Source: Xanthobacter autotrophicus
GTDB lineage: Bacteria > Pseudomonadota > Alphaproteobacteria > Rhizobiales > Xanthobacteraceae
Length of the DNA stretch: 64,000 nucleotides
Direction: 5' to 3'
NCBI RefSeq assembly: GCF_005871085.1
Contig: NZ_VAUP01000031.1
Location: 248,001 to 312,000 of the forward strand
The notes beneath the pieces were generated by a model. It searched no databases. It saw only the letters and a program-made list of their open reading frames with translations, and had not been told where the DNA came from. Below are positions 25,768 to 34,710 of this stretch, piece by piece (the stretch's first letter is position 1; each line of letters opens with the position of its first letter). The translations under genes and the position numbers were made by a program.

Positions 25768-25835
25768 GACGGCATCCGGCGCGCGGGGCCGGCGGACGCA
25801 TCCGCCCGCCGCTCCCCGCCAGGAAAAGACAAGCC

Positions 25836-27161
25836 TCAGTGCGCAGCTTCCGACCGGTGCAGCACGCGCGTGGCCTTGGCTTCGTAGCGCGGCAGCGCGC
25901 CCTCCGCATGGCACTCCACGTTCACGTTGATGCCAAGGCGGGCCTTGATTTCTCGGCGCACGTCGGCGGCGCACACCTCGCCGGGGCGCTGCTCGGCGCT
26001 GACGGATTCCACCGCCACAGTCATCTTGCCGATGGTGGTGGCCTCCTTGTCCACGTAGATCTGCCAGGCCTCCTTGGCGAGGCCGGGGATGCCGGCGATC
26101 ACGTCCTCGATCTGCGATGGGAAGACGATGACGCCCTTGAACTTGATCATGTCGTCGGTGCGCCCGATGATCCGGCCGATCTTGCGCATGCCGCGACGGC
26201 CCGAGGGGCAGTCGTAGGGGCGTGGGGAAAGGCGCACCAGGTCGCGGGTGCGCCAGCGCACCACAGGCGAGGCCTCCTTGCGCAGGGTGGTGACGACGAT
26301 CTCGCCCACTTCGCCGTCCGACACCGGCTTCATGGTCTTGGGATCGAGGATCTCGACGATGACGGTGTCCTCGTTGAGGAGCTGCAATTCGTCGTCGGCG
26401 TGGGTGTAGGGCGTGGAGATGGCGAGGATCGGCCCGCCCGCTTCCGTGGTGCCGTAGATGTTGTGGCTCATGAAGCCCTGGGGCAGTTCCGCCTCCAGCT
26501 GGGCGCGGAACTCGGCGGAGACCGACTGCCCGCCGAGGATGGCCACCTTCAGCGTCCACTCCGTGCGCGGATCGATGCCCTGGTGCTTGGCCGCCTGGAC
26601 CAGCGTCATCAGCCACAACGGCGACATGGAGGCCACGTCATAGGCATGGTCGCGCAGCCAGCGGGCGGCAAGCTCGCCGCGGCCGGGGCCGATGGGAAAG
26701 TTGGTGCAGCCCACGGCGGAGAAGCCGGCGTCCAGCGCCGGGCCGCCGATCCACAAGCCATAGCCGTAGCCTTGATAGGCCCGGAAGCCGCTGCGCACGC
26801 CCGCGGCCGTCAGCAGGCGCGCCATCTGGTAGGGCAGGAGGCCGTGCAGGTCGTTCTTCGTCATGCCGAACGTCACCGGCAGGCCGGTGGTGCCGGAGGT
26901 GGCGACGAAGCGCTCCACCTTCTCCATGGGCACGGTGAGGAAGGGAAAGGGATAGCGGTCGCGCAGCAGCGACTTGTCCATGAAGGGGGCGTTGGCGAGG
27001 CCGTCCTCGGAGGCGAGATCCTCCGGCTTCATGCCGGCTTCGGCAAAATGCGCCTTCCAGGCATCGCACTGCGCGAGGCGCGCGCCGAGGCCGGCAAGGC
27101 CCTCGCGCTGGACTTTCAGAATACCGTCGCGGTCGAGCGACTCCACCTCAGGATGCTGCAT
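25836..27161 (-). CDS. PaaK-family (phenylacetate-type) aryl/acyl-CoA ligase
   Basis: 441 residues, the size of phenylacetate-CoA ligases. AMP-forming motifs are ATSGTTGLPVTFG (phosphate loop), NIYGTTEAGGP and GRTDDMIKFKGVIVFPSQIE (hinge region). It would activate a carboxylate with ATP and CoA. GGAGGAAG just upstream supports the ATG at 27161. It is divergent from tetR, with two predicted TetR operators and a perfect FNR/FixK-type box between them. It is probably the entry enzyme of the pathway. Substrate identity cannot be read from the sequence; it need not be phenylacetate. Confidence 0.9.
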   Translation of the reverse strand: MQHPEVESLDRDGILKVQREGLAGLGARLAQCDAWKAHFAEAGMKPEDLASEDGLANAPFMDKSLLRDRYPFPFLTVPMEKVERFVATSGTTGLPVTFGMTKNDLHGLLPYQMARLLTAAGVRSGFRAYQGYGYGLWIGGPALDAGFSAVGCTNFPIGPGRGELAARWLRDHAYDVASMSPLWLMTLVQAAKHQGIDPRTEWTLKVAILGGQSVSAEFRAQLEAELPQGFMSHNIYGTTEAGGPILAISTPYTHADDELQLLNEDTVIVEILDPKTMKPVSDGEVGEIVVTTLRKEASPVVRWRTRDLVRLSPRPYDCPSGRRGMRKIGRIIGRTDDMIKFKGVIVFPSQIEDVIAGIPGLAKEAWQIYVDKEATTIGKMTVAVESVSAEQRPGEVCAADVRREIKARLGINVNVECHAEGALPRYEAKATRVLHRSEAAH

Positions 27162-27230
27162 GTGCTTCCTCCCCCATCCGACCGTTGGAACACGCGGCTC
27201 TTGCGGCCGCTCTCGGTTGATGAATTAATA

Positions 27231-27246
27231 GATCGAACGGATGGTC
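27231..27246. promoter_or_regulatory. Predicted TetR operator 3 (ligase side)
   Basis: The minus strand reads GACCATCCGTTCGATC, fitting GACCGA-N4-TCGGTC. It lies 70 bp upstream of the ligase start and would control the ligase-hydrolase operon. Confidence 0.55.
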
Positions 27247-27263
27247 TATGTAAACGGGGAAAT

Positions 27264-27277
27264 TTGATCTGCATCAA
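27264..27277. promoter_or_regulatory. Perfect FNR/FixK-type box
   Basis: TTGATCTGCATCAA has both complete half-sites TTGAT and ATCAA with a 4-bp spacer, centred about 110 bp upstream of the ligase ATG and 170 bp upstream of tetR. It suggests that an FNR/FixK/CRP-superfamily regulator links the pathway to oxygen supply. Confidence 0.55.
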
Positions 27278-27375
27278 CCGCCCGGGAAAACGCCACCGCG
27301 GACAGGGGGCCAGAGGTAAGGAGCTGACCGCGCCGCTGGCCGCGCCCGGGAGCTACCCGTTTCCCGGCCCTGCAC

Positions 27376-27404
27376 TTGGCACCGGGGGCCTTCGCGCTTA
27401 TAGA
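27376..27404 (+). promoter_or_regulatory. Promoter of the tetR gene
   Basis: TTGGCA (27376-27381), 17-bp spacer, TATAGA (27399-27404). The -10 overlaps operator 4 (27403-27418), consistent with autorepression. Confidence 0.6.
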
Positions 27405-27418
27405 CCGAATGATCGGAA
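27403..27418. promoter_or_regulatory. Predicted TetR operator 4 (autoregulation)
   Basis: GACCGAATGATCGGAA has the inverted CCGA/TCGG half-sites and fits the block-wide pattern well. It overlaps the tetR -10 region. Confidence 0.6.
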
Positions 27419-27439
27419 CATTCTTGCAGGTATGACGTC

Positions 27440-28129
27440 GTGGCGAGAACGCGCTCAGCCGAGTACGACAATATTCACGATACCATACTCGAGCGGGCGG
27501 CATCCGTCTTCGCGCAGCGCGGCTATGCGGCCACCTCCATCGGCGACATCGCCGAGGCCTGCGAGTGCTCCAAGTCGCGCCTGTATCACTATTTCACGTC
27601 CAAGGAGGCCATCCTTTCCGACATGCTCACGTCGCATGTGGAAAGCCTCCTCATGAAGTGCCGGCAGACCCTCTACGGCTACCAGGACCCGGAGGAGCGA
27701 TTCCGCCAGCTGACGCGCCTGTTCCTCGACGTCTATTCGGTCTCGCGCGACCAGCACGTGGCGTTGCTCACCTGCTCGGAGTTCCTGGTGCCTGAGACCC
27801 GCAAGGTGCTGGTGGCCAAGCAGCGCGAGCTGATCGCCTATGTGCGGGACATCTTGCTGCAGCTGCGGCCGGACCTCGCCAAGGACTCCACCATGGCCCA
27901 CGTGGACACCATGCTGTTCTTCGGCATGATCAACTGGACCTATACGTGGTACCACGCCGACGGCGCGGTGACGCCCAGCGAACTCGCCGACCGCACCGTG
28001 GACCTGTTCGTGAACGGCTACGCCCACGCGGCCGCACCATCCAATGGCACCCAGCCCCACGCGAAACAGGATGCGCGCCACCCTGCGCGGCAGGATGGCC
28101 GGGCCGATCCCCGCTCCGGCAAGGACTGA
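27440..28129 (+). CDS. TetR-family regulator, probable repressor of the aromatic-CoA block
   Basis: 229 residues. An N-terminal helix-turn-helix (about 10-60; RAASVFAQRGYAATSIGDIA, then CSKSRLYHYFTSKEAIL) is followed by an all-helical ligand domain. The start is GTG at 27440; the nearby ATG at 27432 is out of frame. The last about 30 residues are polar and low-complexity. It is divergent from the CoA ligase and central to the block. Six copies of one 16-bp motif at the block's promoters suggest it controls all of it, probably induced by a CoA ester intermediate as with PaaR-type TetR proteins (inference). Confidence 0.88.
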   Translation: MARTRSAEYDNIHDTILERAASVFAQRGYAATSIGDIAEACECSKSRLYHYFTSKEAILSDMLTSHVESLLMKCRQTLYGYQDPEERFRQLTRLFLDVYSVSRDQHVALLTCSEFLVPETRKVLVAKQRELIAYVRDILLQLRPDLAKDSTMAHVDTMLFFGMINWTYTWYHADGAVTPSELADRTVDLFVNGYAHAAAPSNGTQPHAKQDARHPARQDGRADPRSGKD

Positions 28130-28164
28130 CCGCGCAAGGATTGACGCCGGGAGCCGGGACCGCC

Positions 28165-29385
28165 TCAGGCGGCCGGCCGCCGCATCCGTGCCACAGGGTC
28201 GAACCCCTCCTGCGCCGCCTCTTCGAGTGAGACGGCGATGCCGCCTTCCAGCAGCTTCTTGGCCGCCATGTAGGTGCGCGCATCGTTGAGGGCGTCCACC
28301 GCGATCATCCGGCCCTCGCGGAAGTACCAGAGCGATTCGCCGCGCTCCGTGCGCCGGCGGAGCACCGCGTCATAGCCGCGGTTGAGACCGACGATCTGGA
28401 GCTTCATGTCGTACTGGTCGGACCAGAACCACGGCACCGGCTCATAGGCGCGCGGGCGGCCGAGCATGTCGTCGGCCGCGCATTCCGCCTGGTCCACCGC
28501 ATTCTGCACGCTCTCCAGCCGCGTCGGGATGCCCGCCAAGGGAAAGGCCGCGCAATCGCCGGCCGCCCAAATGCCCGGCGCCGAGGTGCGGCCGTGGACA
28601 TCCACTGCGATGCCGTTGTCGCAGGCGATGCCCGCGGCGCGGGCCAGCTCGTCGCGGGGCAGCACGCCGATGCCGACGAGGACCGCATCCACCTCCATGC
28701 GCGTGCCGTCGTCCAGCGTCACCGCCGCGACCGCGCCGTCCCGCGCTGTCACGGCGACCACGCTGCGCCCTTCCAGAATACGCACGCCGTGGCCCGCGTG
28801 CAGGGCGCGGATGGCGTCCGATGTCTCGGCGCAGGCCACCCGCTCCAGGATGCGCGCGGCGCGCTCCACCACGGTCACGGAAAGGCCGGCCTTCACCGCC
28901 ACCGCCGCTGTCTCCAGCCCCACATAGCCGCCGCCCAGCACCATGAGGTGTCGGCCCGGACGAATGGCGTCCTGAAGGCGTTCTGCATCGGCGAGGCCGC
29001 GCAGTTCGTACACGCCCTTGAGCCCGGAAAATTCCGGCGGCAGGGTGCGCGGGCGGGTGCCCGTCGCCAGCGCCAGCTTGCTCCATGGCACCGTGCGGTC
29101 GTTCACCTCCAGCGTGCGCCCTGCCGGATCGAGGGCGGTGACGCGCGCGTCCGTCACCAGCGCGACACCGAGGTCGCTCCAGAAGTCGGCCGGGCGCAGA
29201 TAAAGCCGATCAACCGTCCATTCTCTTTTAAGATAGGCCTTGGAGAGCGGCGGACGCTGGTAGGGAGGGTGCGGCTCATCGCCATAGAGCGTCAAGGCGC
29301 CGGAATATCCGCTATGTCGCAGGCGCATGGCTAGGGATGCCGCAGCCTGTCCGGCACCGACGATGGCGATGTGTTCCTGCTCCAT
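28165..29385 (-). CDS. FAD-dependent ferredoxin reductase
   Basis: 406 residues, putidaredoxin-reductase type. The FAD motif is IAIVGAGQAAASLA (residues 6-19), the NAD(P) motif is MVLGGGYVGLETAA (around 150), and the second FAD motif is GIWAAGDCA (around 270). A C-terminal reductase domain contains PWFWSDQYDMKLQIVG. It would pass electrons from NADH to the ferredoxin encoded at 23274-23594. It converges on tetR and diverges from the HMGCS-like gene across a predicted TetR operator. Confidence 0.92.
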   Translation of the reverse strand: MEQEHIAIVGAGQAAASLAMRLRHSGYSGALTLYGDEPHPPYQRPPLSKAYLKREWTVDRLYLRPADFWSDLGVALVTDARVTALDPAGRTLEVNDRTVPWSKLALATGTRPRTLPPEFSGLKGVYELRGLADAERLQDAIRPGRHLMVLGGGYVGLETAAVAVKAGLSVTVVERAARILERVACAETSDAIRALHAGHGVRILEGRSVVAVTARDGAVAAVTLDDGTRMEVDAVLVGIGVLPRDELARAAGIACDNGIAVDVHGRTSAPGIWAAGDCAAFPLAGIPTRLESVQNAVDQAECAADDMLGRPRAYEPVPWFWSDQYDMKLQIVGLNRGYDAVLRRRTERGESLWYFREGRMIAVDALNDARTYMAAKKLLEGGIAVSLEEAAQEGFDPVARMRRPAA

Positions 29386-29407
29386 GGCGTCCCTCTCTGA
29401 ATATTTA

Positions 29408-29434
29408 TTGACCGAACGTTCTGGTTATTATAAT
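29408..29434 (+). promoter_or_regulatory. Promoter with embedded TetR operator 5 (29410-29425)
   Basis: GACCGAACGTTCTGGT, a near-palindrome around ACGT, lies between a TTGACC (29408-29413) and a perfect TATAAT (29429-29434; spacing 15, slightly short). It is shared by the ferredoxin reductase (-) and the HMGCS-like gene (+). Transcription from TATAAT would leave a leader of about 115 nt before the GTG at 29556. Confidence 0.55.
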
Positions 29435-29555
29435 GCCAAATCGCGGGTGGCAACCGGGTTTCCTGCGCATCGTCGGCCCCGACGGCGGCGCGTGCGGACC
29501 GAGCGCCTCCTCCCGGCCGGGCGCCGCAATCACAGATCAGGGCGAGGAACCCAAG

Positions 29556-31001
29556 GTGACGGGCATCACAGCGATCGCAATCCACCTGCCGCGCCTGCGC
29601 CTCCAGCGCGCGAGCATGGCTGCCGCCATGGACTGGCTCTGTGCCCGCTCCGACACGCGCGGGGCCCGCACCCTCGCCTTCTGGGACGAGGACCCGGTGA
29701 GCATGGGCGTCGCCGCCGCGCGGGCCTGCCTCGATCAGGCTCCGGAGGCGCGCACGGCCGTCCGCGCCCTCACCTTCGCCACCACCACGCCGGTATTCGC
29801 CGAGCCGCAGCAGGCGAGCTTCCTGTGTGCCGCGCTCCGCCTCCCGGAGGCGATCCGCACCCAGGATGTCGGCGGCACCATGAGGTGCGGCCTCCTCGCC
29901 CTTCACGCCGCGCTGGAGGGTTCGGATCCGGCTCTCCTGATCGCTTCCGACATGCCATCCAATACCCCGGGAGGACTTGCCGAACTACGCTATTCGGACG
30001 GGGGTGCCGGGGTTCTCGTCGGCGCCGGGCCGAACCTGCTCGCCTATCGCGGCGGCGCCAGCCTGTCCGCGCCCTTCATCGAGCGCTACCGCGGCGCCGG
30101 CCACGCCCTCACCACCGATTGGGAAGAGCGCTGGGTGCGCGAGGAGGGTTTCCTCGATCTGGTGCCGCGCGCCATCTCGGAAGCCCTCGATAGGGCGCAA
30201 CTTTCGCCGGAGGACATCCAGAGTTTCGTCCTGCCCTGCGTCATTCCCGGCGCCGCAAAAGCGGTGGCGCAAGCCGCCGGCCTGAGCCAGGCAAAGCTGG
30301 CCCAACCCCTTGATCTGGAATGCGGAGATACCGGCGCCGCCCACGCGCTGGTGATGCTGGCGCGGGCCATGGAAGACATGCGCCCCGGCGAGCGGCTGGT
30401 AGTGGCCCAGTTCGGCCAGGGCGCGACTGCCCTTGTGCTGGAGGCGACCGCCGCCATTGCCGGCTTCGCACCCGCCGCGTCCGCCATGATCGACACCGGC
30501 ATCGCCGAGACCAACTATCTGAAACTCCCCGTCTTTCGCGGCCTTCTGCCGTGGGAGCGGGGCCTGCGCGGCCGCCTTCCCGTGAGCGAGGCGCTGACCA
30601 CCGCCTATCGCAATTCCCAAGCACTCCTCGGCTTCGTCGGCAGCCGCAGCCCCGAGACCGGTCAGGTGCAGTTCCCCCCCTCCCGCCTCGCCGTGGCGGA
30701 GGCCGGCTTCTTCGCGGAGCCGCAGGAGCCGTGGCCGCTGGCCGACCTCGGCGGCACGGTCGCCACCGCCACGGCGGACCGGCTCGCCTTCTCGCGCAGC
30801 CCACCCAATTGCTACGGGCTCATAGACATTCCCGGCGGCGCCCGCCTGATGATGGACTTCACCGACCCCGACGCGGCGCGCCTCGGCCCCGGTGACGCCG
30901 TGCGTTTCGTGTTCCGCATCAAGGATATGGACGAGCGCACCGGCTACCGCCGCTATTTCTGGAAGGCGGTCGCGGCGTCCGCGCTGCCGGCCGCAGCCTG
31001 A
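29556..31001 (+). CDS. HMG-CoA-synthase/KAS III-like protein fused to an OB-fold (DUF35) domain
   Basis: 481 residues. The N-terminal 350 or so residues are thiolase-fold HMGCS-like, with candidate nucleophile C111 (VGGTMRCGLLAL) at the position of the HMGCS catalytic Cys. The C-terminal about 110 residues (GLIDIPGGARLMMDFTD, LGPGDAVRFVFRIKD) form an OB-fold DUF35 domain. The zinc-ribbon cysteines usual before that domain are absent (QFPPSRLA). The GTG at 29556 is chosen; an upstream ATG at 29433 overlaps the -10 box. The thiolase gene starts 17 nt downstream. DUF35 proteins dock thiolases in BbsAB, IpfDE and the archaeal thiolase/HMGCS complex, so a complex with that thiolase is likely. Confidence 0.8.
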   Translation: MTGITAIAIHLPRLRLQRASMAAAMDWLCARSDTRGARTLAFWDEDPVSMGVAAARACLDQAPEARTAVRALTFATTTPVFAEPQQASFLCAALRLPEAIRTQDVGGTMRCGLLALHAALEGSDPALLIASDMPSNTPGGLAELRYSDGGAGVLVGAGPNLLAYRGGASLSAPFIERYRGAGHALTTDWEERWVREEGFLDLVPRAISEALDRAQLSPEDIQSFVLPCVIPGAAKAVAQAAGLSQAKLAQPLDLECGDTGAAHALVMLARAMEDMRPGERLVVAQFGQGATALVLEATAAIAGFAPAASAMIDTGIAETNYLKLPVFRGLLPWERGLRGRLPVSEALTTAYRNSQALLGFVGSRSPETGQVQFPPSRLAVAEAGFFAEPQEPWPLADLGGTVATATADRLAFSRSPPNCYGLIDIPGGARLMMDFTDPDAARLGPGDAVRFVFRIKDMDERTGYRRYFWKAVAASALPAAA

Positions 31002-31018
31002 TCGAAAGGCGACGCACG

Positions 31019-32212
31019 ATGGCCAAGGGAATCAAGGACAGGGTCGCCATTCTCGCCATGGGTTGTTCGCGCTTCGGCGAGCGCTGGGACGTGGGCCAGG
31101 AAGAGCTGATGGCCGAGGCCTATCTGGAGGCCTTGGGCCATGCCGGCATCAGGCCGGACCAGATCGAGGCGGCCTGGTATTCCTCCCACTATGACGACAT
31201 CGGCGCCGGCAAGGCGGGCACGCCCATGGCCCAGGCCCTGCGCCTGCCGGCCATCGGCGTCACCCGCGTGGAGAACTTCTGCGCCGGCGGCACGGAGGCA
31301 TTCCGCGGCGCGGTCTATGCGGTGGCGTCCGGGGCGGTGGACATCGCCCTCGCCGTGGGCGTGGAGAAGCTGAAGGACACCGGCTTTGCCGGCCTGCCGC
31401 CGGCCTCGCGAGGGACGCTCGCGCCCATGTACCTGCCCACCCACACCAATCCGGGCAACTTCTCCCAGCTCGCCCGGGCCTATGGGGCGCGCCACAACAT
31501 CTCCTCCGGCGACCTGAAGCGGGCCATGGGGCACACCTCCATGAAGAGCCACGCCAATGCGGTGACGAACAAGAACGCCCACCTGCGCAAGGCCATCACC
31601 ATCGAGCAGGCGGTGAACGCCCCCATGGTGGCGGACCCGCTCGGCCTGTTCGACTGCTGCCCGGTGTCGGACGGTGCGGCTTGCGCCATCGTCACCACGC
31701 CGGAGATCGCGAGGAGCCTCGGCAAGACGCCGGTGCTGGTGAAGGCCATCCAGCTTGTGGCATCCAACGGCTGGGAAGTGCAGCAGAGCGGCTGGAACGG
31801 CTCCTATGTCCATACCGCCCGCATCGCCGCGCGGCGGGCCTACGCGGAGGCGGGTATTGCCGACCCGCGCACCGCGCTGAGCTTCGCCGAGCTGCACGAT
31901 TGCTTCTCCATCACCGAGCTGGTGACGCTGGAGGATATCGGCCTTGCCGATGAGGGCACCGCCTGGAAGCGGATGCTGGACGGCGCGTTCGATGTGGACG
32001 GCGTCATGCCCTGCCAGGTGGATGGTGGCCTGAAATGCTTCGGCCATCCTGTGGGAGCCTCGGGGCTGCGCATGCTCTACGAATGCTGGCTGCAACTGAC
32101 CGGCCAGGCGGGCGAGCGCCAACTGGCGAGCCCCAGCCTTGCCCTCACGCACAATCTCGGCGGCGCGCCGGCCCAGAACGTTTGCTCCATCACCATTGTC
32201 GGTGCCGCCTGA
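31019..32212 (+). CDS. SCPx/BbsB-type thiolase
   Basis: 397 residues of the non-decarboxylating thiolase family that works with DUF35 partners. Nucleophile C88 (ENFCAGGTEAFRGAV), H293 (ELHDCFS) and the GHPVGASG motif near 342 are all present, so it looks active. It would cleave a 3-oxoacyl-CoA or, as in ibuprofen catabolism by IpfD, release an acyl-CoA from a dihydroxylated ring side chain. It is the second gene after the HMGCS/DUF35 fusion and ends at a strong terminator. Confidence 0.88.
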   Translation: MAKGIKDRVAILAMGCSRFGERWDVGQEELMAEAYLEALGHAGIRPDQIEAAWYSSHYDDIGAGKAGTPMAQALRLPAIGVTRVENFCAGGTEAFRGAVYAVASGAVDIALAVGVEKLKDTGFAGLPPASRGTLAPMYLPTHTNPGNFSQLARAYGARHNISSGDLKRAMGHTSMKSHANAVTNKNAHLRKAITIEQAVNAPMVADPLGLFDCCPVSDGAACAIVTTPEIARSLGKTPVLVKAIQLVASNGWEVQQSGWNGSYVHTARIAARRAYAEAGIADPRTALSFAELHDCFSITELVTLEDIGLADEGTAWKRMLDGAFDVDGVMPCQVDGGLKCFGHPVGASGLRMLYECWLQLTGQAGERQLASPSLALTHNLGGAPAQNVCSITIVGAA

Positions 32213-32236
32213 CCCGACCGTGGCGGCCCGCTAACT

Positions 32237-32275
32237 CCCCCGCCGCCCGGCTTGCGCCGGCGGCGGGGTTTTTCT
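32237..32275 (+). terminator. Rho-independent terminator after the thiolase
   Basis: A GC-rich stem (CCCGCCG-C-CCGGC against GCCGGCGGCGGG, one bulge) with TTGC loop at 32252-32255 is followed by GTTTTTCTT. It ends the plus-strand operon and separates it from the converging FadB-like gene. Confidence 0.85.
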
Positions 32276-32289
32276 TGTCCTGAAGGGCC

Positions 32290-34368
32290 TTACGCCTTCC
32301 GCCAGTCGGCGAAGCTGCGTCCGTCGCGGGCGAGGGCCAGCAAGAGCGGCGCGGGCTCGGATCCGGCGCCGCCGGCGGCGTGGGCGGCTTCCACTTCGGT
32401 GACGACCGCGCGCAGGCCCATCTGGTCGGCGGCCCACATCGGCCCGCCTCTGGTGCGCGGGAAGCCGTAGCCATGGACGAAGGCGAGATCGATGTCGGAG
32501 GCCCGCAGCGCGATGCCCTCCGCCAGCGCCTTGGCGCCCTCGTTGGCCATGACGGCGAGCAGCCGGCGCTGGATCTGCTCGGGTGTGAAGGAGCGCGGGA
32601 CAATGGCCTTCTCCGCGCGGCTTTCGGCGATCAGCGCCTCCACCACGGGATCGGCGGATTTGTCGCCCACCGCGTCATAGGCATACCAGCCGGCGCCGGT
32701 CTTGCGGCCGAGGCGGCCCTGTTCCACCAGCCGGTCGGCGATGGCGACATAGCGCTCGGCCGGATCGCGGGCGGCCGCCCGGCGCTTGCGCATGGCATAG
32801 GCGATGTCGAGGCCGGACATGTCGGACACGGCGAAGATGCCCATGGCGAAGCCGTAGGCCTCCAGCGCCGCATCCACCTCCTGCGGGCTGGCGCCGTCCT
32901 CCACCAGAACCTCGGCATGGCGGCGGTAGAGCGCATAGATGCGATTGCCGATGAAGCCGTCGCAATTGCCGGCCACCACCGGCTGCTTGCCCATCTTCTT
33001 CGCCAGCGCCAGCGCCGTGGCGATCACATCGGGCGCGGCGAGAGCCGGGCGCACCACCTCCAGCAGCTTCATCACGTTGGCCGGGGCGAAGAAGTGCAGG
33101 CCCACCACGTCCTGCGGGCGGGAGGTGACGGCGGCGATGGTGTCGAGGTCGAGATAGGAGGTGTTGGTGGCCAGCACCGCGCCGGGCTTTGCCACCGCAT
33201 CGAGACGGCGGAAGATGTCGGCCTTGACGGCGAGGTCCTCGAAGGCGGCCTCCACCACCAGGTCGGCGGCGGCAAGAGACGCCCAGTCGGCGGTGGGGGT
33301 GACGCGGGCGCGGCGCTCGACGCCTTGCGCATCGGTGAGGCGACCGCTCTTCACCTGCCGGGCATAAAGGTCGGCCACCCGCTGCAAGCCGGCGGCGGCG
33401 GCCACCCCATCCCGCTCCACCAGGGTGACGGAAAACCCCGCGTCTGCCAGCGCCACGGCGATGCCGGCGCCCATGGTGCCGGCGCCGATCACCGCTACCG
33501 CCTCCAGCGGACGGGGCGCGACGCTCTCCAGCCCCGGCACCTTGCCTGCCTCGCGCTCGGCGAAGAAGAGATGGCGCAGCGCCTTTGCCTCGGCGCTCTC
33601 GCGCAGGGCGAGGAAGGCGGCGCGTTCAAGGGCGAGGCCGGTCGCAAACTCAGCCTCCCCCACCGCGCGGATGACGCGGATGGCCTCGTCGATGGCCGGG
33701 ACGCCCTTCGCCCCCTTGCGGGCGCGGGCAATGGCCGCCTCCGCCCCGTCGTCGCCGGCGGGAACCGGCAGTTCCGAGAGCCGGCGCTTCGTGACGCCCG
33801 GTGCGCGGGCGATGGCTTCGGCGAGGAGGTCACCCTCCACCACTTCGTCGAGCAGGCCAAGGGCAAGGGCATCGCCCGCCTTCAGCACCCGCCCCTCACA
33901 GATGAGGGCGATGGCCTGGGCCACGCCGACGAGGCGCGGCAGGCGCTGGGTGCCGCCGGCGCCGGGGATGAGGCCGAGCCGGGTCTCGGTGAGCCCCATC
34001 AGCGCCTTCGGCCCGCCGAGCCTGAGGTCGCAGGCGAGCGCGATCTCGCAGCCGCCACCCAGCGCCGCCCCGGCGATGGCCGCCACCACCGGCTTTGCGC
34101 AGGCGTCGATGGCCGCCACCACATCCGGCAGGAAGGGCGCATCCGGCGGCTGGCTCATCTCGCGGATGTCGGCGCCGGCGATGAAGCGGCCCGGCCCGCC
34201 GCTGATCACCAGCGCCGCCACATCGGGATCGGCCTCCAGCGCGCGCACGGCATCCAGCAGCCCTTGCCGCACCGCCTTCGACAAGGCATTCACCGGCGCA
34301 AACTCAATGGCGATCACGCCGACCTTGCCTTGCCGCGCGACGGTGACCGGAGGTGTCACGGCATCCAC
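32290..34368 (-). CDS. Bifunctional enoyl-CoA hydratase / 3-hydroxyacyl-CoA dehydrogenase
   Basis: 692 residues, FadB/FadJ-like. The crotonase domain (1-190) keeps both hydratase glutamates ([24 protein letters not shown]). The NAD domain opens with [12 protein letters not shown] (around 295), and [16 protein letters not shown] and [10 protein letters not shown] mark the dehydrogenase. Two C-terminal dehydrogenase domains follow. It would carry out two consecutive beta-oxidation steps. It starts 3 nt after the stop of the internally deleted thiolase, so it was probably part of a thiolase-containing operon under operator 6. It may still serve the main pathway or general beta-oxidation. Confidence 0.92.
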   Translation of the reverse strand: MDAVTPPVTVARQGKVGVIAIEFAPVNALSKAVRQGLLDAVRALEADPDVAALVISGGPGRFIAGADIREMSQPPDAPFLPDVVAAIDACAKPVVAAIAGAALGGGCEIALACDLRLGGPKALMGLTETRLGLIPGAGGTQRLPRLVGVAQAIALICEGRVLKAGDALALGLLDEVVEGDLLAEAIARAPGVTKRRLSELPVPAGDDGAEAAIARARKGAKGVPAIDEAIRVIRAVGEAEFATGLALERAAFLALRESAEAKALRHLFFAEREAGKVPGLESVAPRPLEAVAVIGAGTMGAGIAVALADAGFSVTLVERDGVAAAAGLQRVADLYARQVKSGRLTDAQGVERRARVTPTADWASLAAADLVVEAAFEDLAVKADIFRRLDAVAKPGAVLATNTSYLDLDTIAAVTSRPQDVVGLHFFAPANVMKLLEVVRPALAAPDVIATALALAKKMGKQPVVAGNCDGFIGNRIYALYRRHAEVLVEDGASPQEVDAALEAYGFAMGIFAVSDMSGLDIAYAMRKRRAAARDPAERYVAIADRLVEQGRLGRKTGAGWYAYDAVGDKSADPVVEALIAESRAEKAIVPRSFTPEQIQRRLLAVMANEGAKALAEGIALRASDIDLAFVHGYGFPRTRGGPMWAADQMGLRAVVTEVEAAHAAGGAGSEPAPLLLALARDGRSFADWRKA

Positions 34369-34371
34369 GGC

Positions 34372-34599
34372 TCAGACCCTCTCGATGAGGGCGGCGATGC
34401 CCTGGCCGACGCCGATGCACATGGTCGCCACCGCCCGCTTACCCCCGCGCACCTCCAGCGCGCTCACCGCCGTCATCGCAAGCCGCGCCCCCGACATCCC
34501 AAGAGGATGGCCAAGCGCAATGGCGCGTACTTCTTTCAGGGCATCGGCATAGCGTCCGATGGGGGGGCGCGCGAAGTCCCGGATTAAGGCGTCAGCCAT
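34372..34599 (-). pseudogene. Internally deleted acetyl-CoA acyltransferase (beta-ketoadipyl-CoA thiolase type)
   Basis: A 75-codon frame joins a thiolase N-terminus ([20 protein letters not shown], like the RTPIGRYGG start of PcaF/PaaJ-type enzymes) directly to the thiolase C-terminus ([30 protein letters not shown]). About 320 middle residues, including the nucleophile Cys, are missing, yet the reading frame is kept. It cannot be catalytic. It may simply survive as the leader of the FadB-like operon. Confidence 0.85.
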
Positions 34600-34710
34600 G
34601 GTCGTCTCCCAGATGAATGAGGGCTCAGGCAGCGGCGCTGGACACCGCGGCATGCCCCGGAACCGCTCGTCTATTGAGTTGTCCCTGGGGGCTGAGGTGC
34701 GGGTGCGGCA

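Noticed and set aside
32380-34587. A 735-codon plus-strand open frame
   Set aside because: Antisense to the FadB-like gene; composition is that of a reverse-frame artefact.
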